Part shown: positions 62,816 through 64,000 of the stretch, piece after piece
How the letters are laid out: every line of letters starts with the position of its first letter
Position numbering within the stretch: the first letter of the stretch is position 1
Assembly: GCF_040958095.1 (NCBI RefSeq)
Contig: NC_091173.1
Span: 21,540,533 to 21,604,532 of the forward strand
Direction of reading: 5' to 3'
From: Procambarus clarkii
Lineage: Eukaryota; Arthropoda; Malacostraca; Decapoda; Cambaridae
Length of the DNA: 64,000 nt
Program-made: the position numbers and the translations under genes
The notes under the pieces: model-generated
What the model saw: the letters and a program-made list of their open reading frames with translations, nothing else
Database searches by the model: none
What the model was told of the DNA's origin: nothing

Positions 62816-63195
62816 GAGAGCTTGGTCCAACAGGCTGTTGGACTTTGCATTGATTCCGAGGATTAATGGCCCTGCGATCCAGTCCCTAACTGGGCTGTTA
62901 GATGCAGCTGACGAATGAATCAAAGCCTGGTTGATCAGGTATCATTTGGAGGTGTTTATCAAGTTCTCTTTTGAACACTGAGAAGTCGGCCAGTTATCCT
63001 CATACAGTATGTGCAAAGGAAGTGTGATGTGAAATTTTAGGCCTTTGATGTTGATAGAATTCTCTTTAGTGTCCCTACTGAACCTCTGCTTTTCAATGGG
63101 GCTATTTTGCAATTCCTACCATGCCTCCTGGTCTCATTTATTTCCATGTGCAGGTTTGGAAAAAGTCCCTTAAATATTTTCCAAGTTTAAAATAG
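62816..63195 (-). pseudogene. LINE family B relative, more diverged
   Basis: The plus-strand text GAGAGCTTGGTCCAACAGGC and TGGTTGATCAGGTATCATTT parallels the previous copy, then decays. Several stops. Confidence 0.6.
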
Positions 63196-63785
63196 TCTCT
63201 CTTCTGCCTGCACTCTAGGGACTACAGATTTTAAAATTATAAGCAGTTTCAATAACTGGGTTTATCAACTTTTAATTTAAATCACTGAGCTTCTGTATTT
63301 ATTACTGTTATTATTATAATTAGTTATGTTTTGAGATTTATGTACAGCACAATCTCTTAAAAGTATAATTTCAGTGAAGATGTTTCTGAACTAAGTAAAC
63401 CAATAATGAAAGATACATGTCTACAATTATTATTGAAATACTTCTAAGCAAGTTTATGAGAGTATGAAAATTTACAGTAATTACATGAAAACTATCAGTA
63501 GTCATAAAAGCAACTTCATACCCAAGTACTGAAATCTTTCTCAATACAATAAAAGTTTTAACACCACAACTCAGTAACATTTATAATGTTTTTATAGTTT
63601 TCAGTAAAGTGAAACATGCAGGATCCCTTTCAAGCACCTAAAACCAGGACTACCAACAATGAATACAGTTTCTGGCTGTATGTTGAAGAGGCATTATACA
63701 ACAAGATATTGAAGAAGCTAACCTATTATGCAATATCCAAATGTGAATCATGTATCAGTCAATTTATCACATTGTTTAATTTCTA
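63196..63785. other. No feature recognised
   Basis: AT-rich spacer. Confidence 0.4.
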
Positions 63786-64000
63786 TATTACAGTACAACC
63801 TCGATTCAACAAATCTCCGGCTAGTTTGCACACTTTTCAGGCCGAATTTACTCACCCGGTTCGATGAACAATGGTTCGCCGAAGCGGGGGATGTTCGGAT
63901 TTGCTTACGATGTCCAGACAGAGTTCACAGACTGGTGGAAAACTTTCCCATTCTATCACAGATTACAATTAATAATTCTCTCATATGACAAGTTGGATCA
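63786..64000 (+). mobile_element. DNA transposon end (Tigger/pogo-like), cut by the window edge
   Basis: ACAGTACAACCTCGATTCAA at 63791 is the inverse of the end at about 49690-49712. It continues with a CCGGCTAGTTTGCACACTTT and TCGATGAACAATGGTTCGCC body typical of such ends. The partner end is outside the window. Confidence 0.45.

Noticed and set aside
1-64000. CRISPR arrays, bacterial operons, phage or riboswitch signals
   Set aside because: None seen; gene structure and repeats are those of an animal nuclear genome.

Overview
The window looks like nuclear DNA of a decapod crustacean, most likely a freshwater crayfish. The basis is AT-rich intergenic DNA, large introns with GT-AG junctions, arthropod-like SEC13 and IDH3G proteins, and a dense load of tRNA-derived SINEs, LINE fragments, palindromic elements and a Ty3/gypsy element. 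The repeat styles match what I know of crayfish genomes, but the species is an inference.

Four host loci are visible. (1) SEC13, minus strand, is complete: seven coding exons from 21144 down to 13285, predicting a 312-residue protein; the first coding exon holds only the ATG. (2) An unrecognised plus-strand gene shows its last two coding exons at 28320-28568 and 30154-30329. (3) The mitochondrial NAD-isocitrate dehydrogenase gamma subunit (IDH3G), minus strand, has eight coding exons from 50692 to 32251; the exon with the start codon was not found. Loci 2 and 3 converge on 30330-32250. (4) The 834-nt last exon of an unrecognised minus-strand gene lies at 58005-58838.

The most striking object is a 7092-bp LTR retrotransposon at 38836-45927 in a large IDH3G intron, in the same orientation as the gene. 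It has LTRs of equal length (1012 bp) that look identical, TG...CA ends, a CCTGG target duplication, a tRNA-like primer binding site, a polypurine tract and one open gag-pol frame of 1562 codons. Its pol order is protease - integrase - reverse transcriptase - RNase H. This is the copia-like order known in the Gmr1 group of Ty3/gypsy elements and unlike ordinary gypsy elements. It is nested in older copies of a dispersed GC-rich repeat family (called R here).

Region by region: 1-10.7 kb holds LINE debris, degenerate tandem repeats and a 63-bp minisatellite. 10.8-12.1 kb holds a broken Tigger transposase. 12.8-21.3 kb is SEC13. 22.0-22.3 kb holds a 28-bp minisatellite, followed by a palindromic element. 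23-30 kb holds LINE and SINE debris, a G-rich block and the plus-strand gene. 32.2-50.7 kb is IDH3G with its repeat-filled introns. 50.7-57 kb holds a Tigger deletion derivative, SINEs, a foldback element and LINE pieces. 58-58.8 kb is the terminal exon. 60-64 kb holds SINE and LINE pieces and a DNA-transposon end.

A recurring theme is short non-autonomous insertions (57, 109, 119, 165, 172 and 196 bp), each bounded by an 11-12 bp target-site duplication that can be read directly from the sequence.
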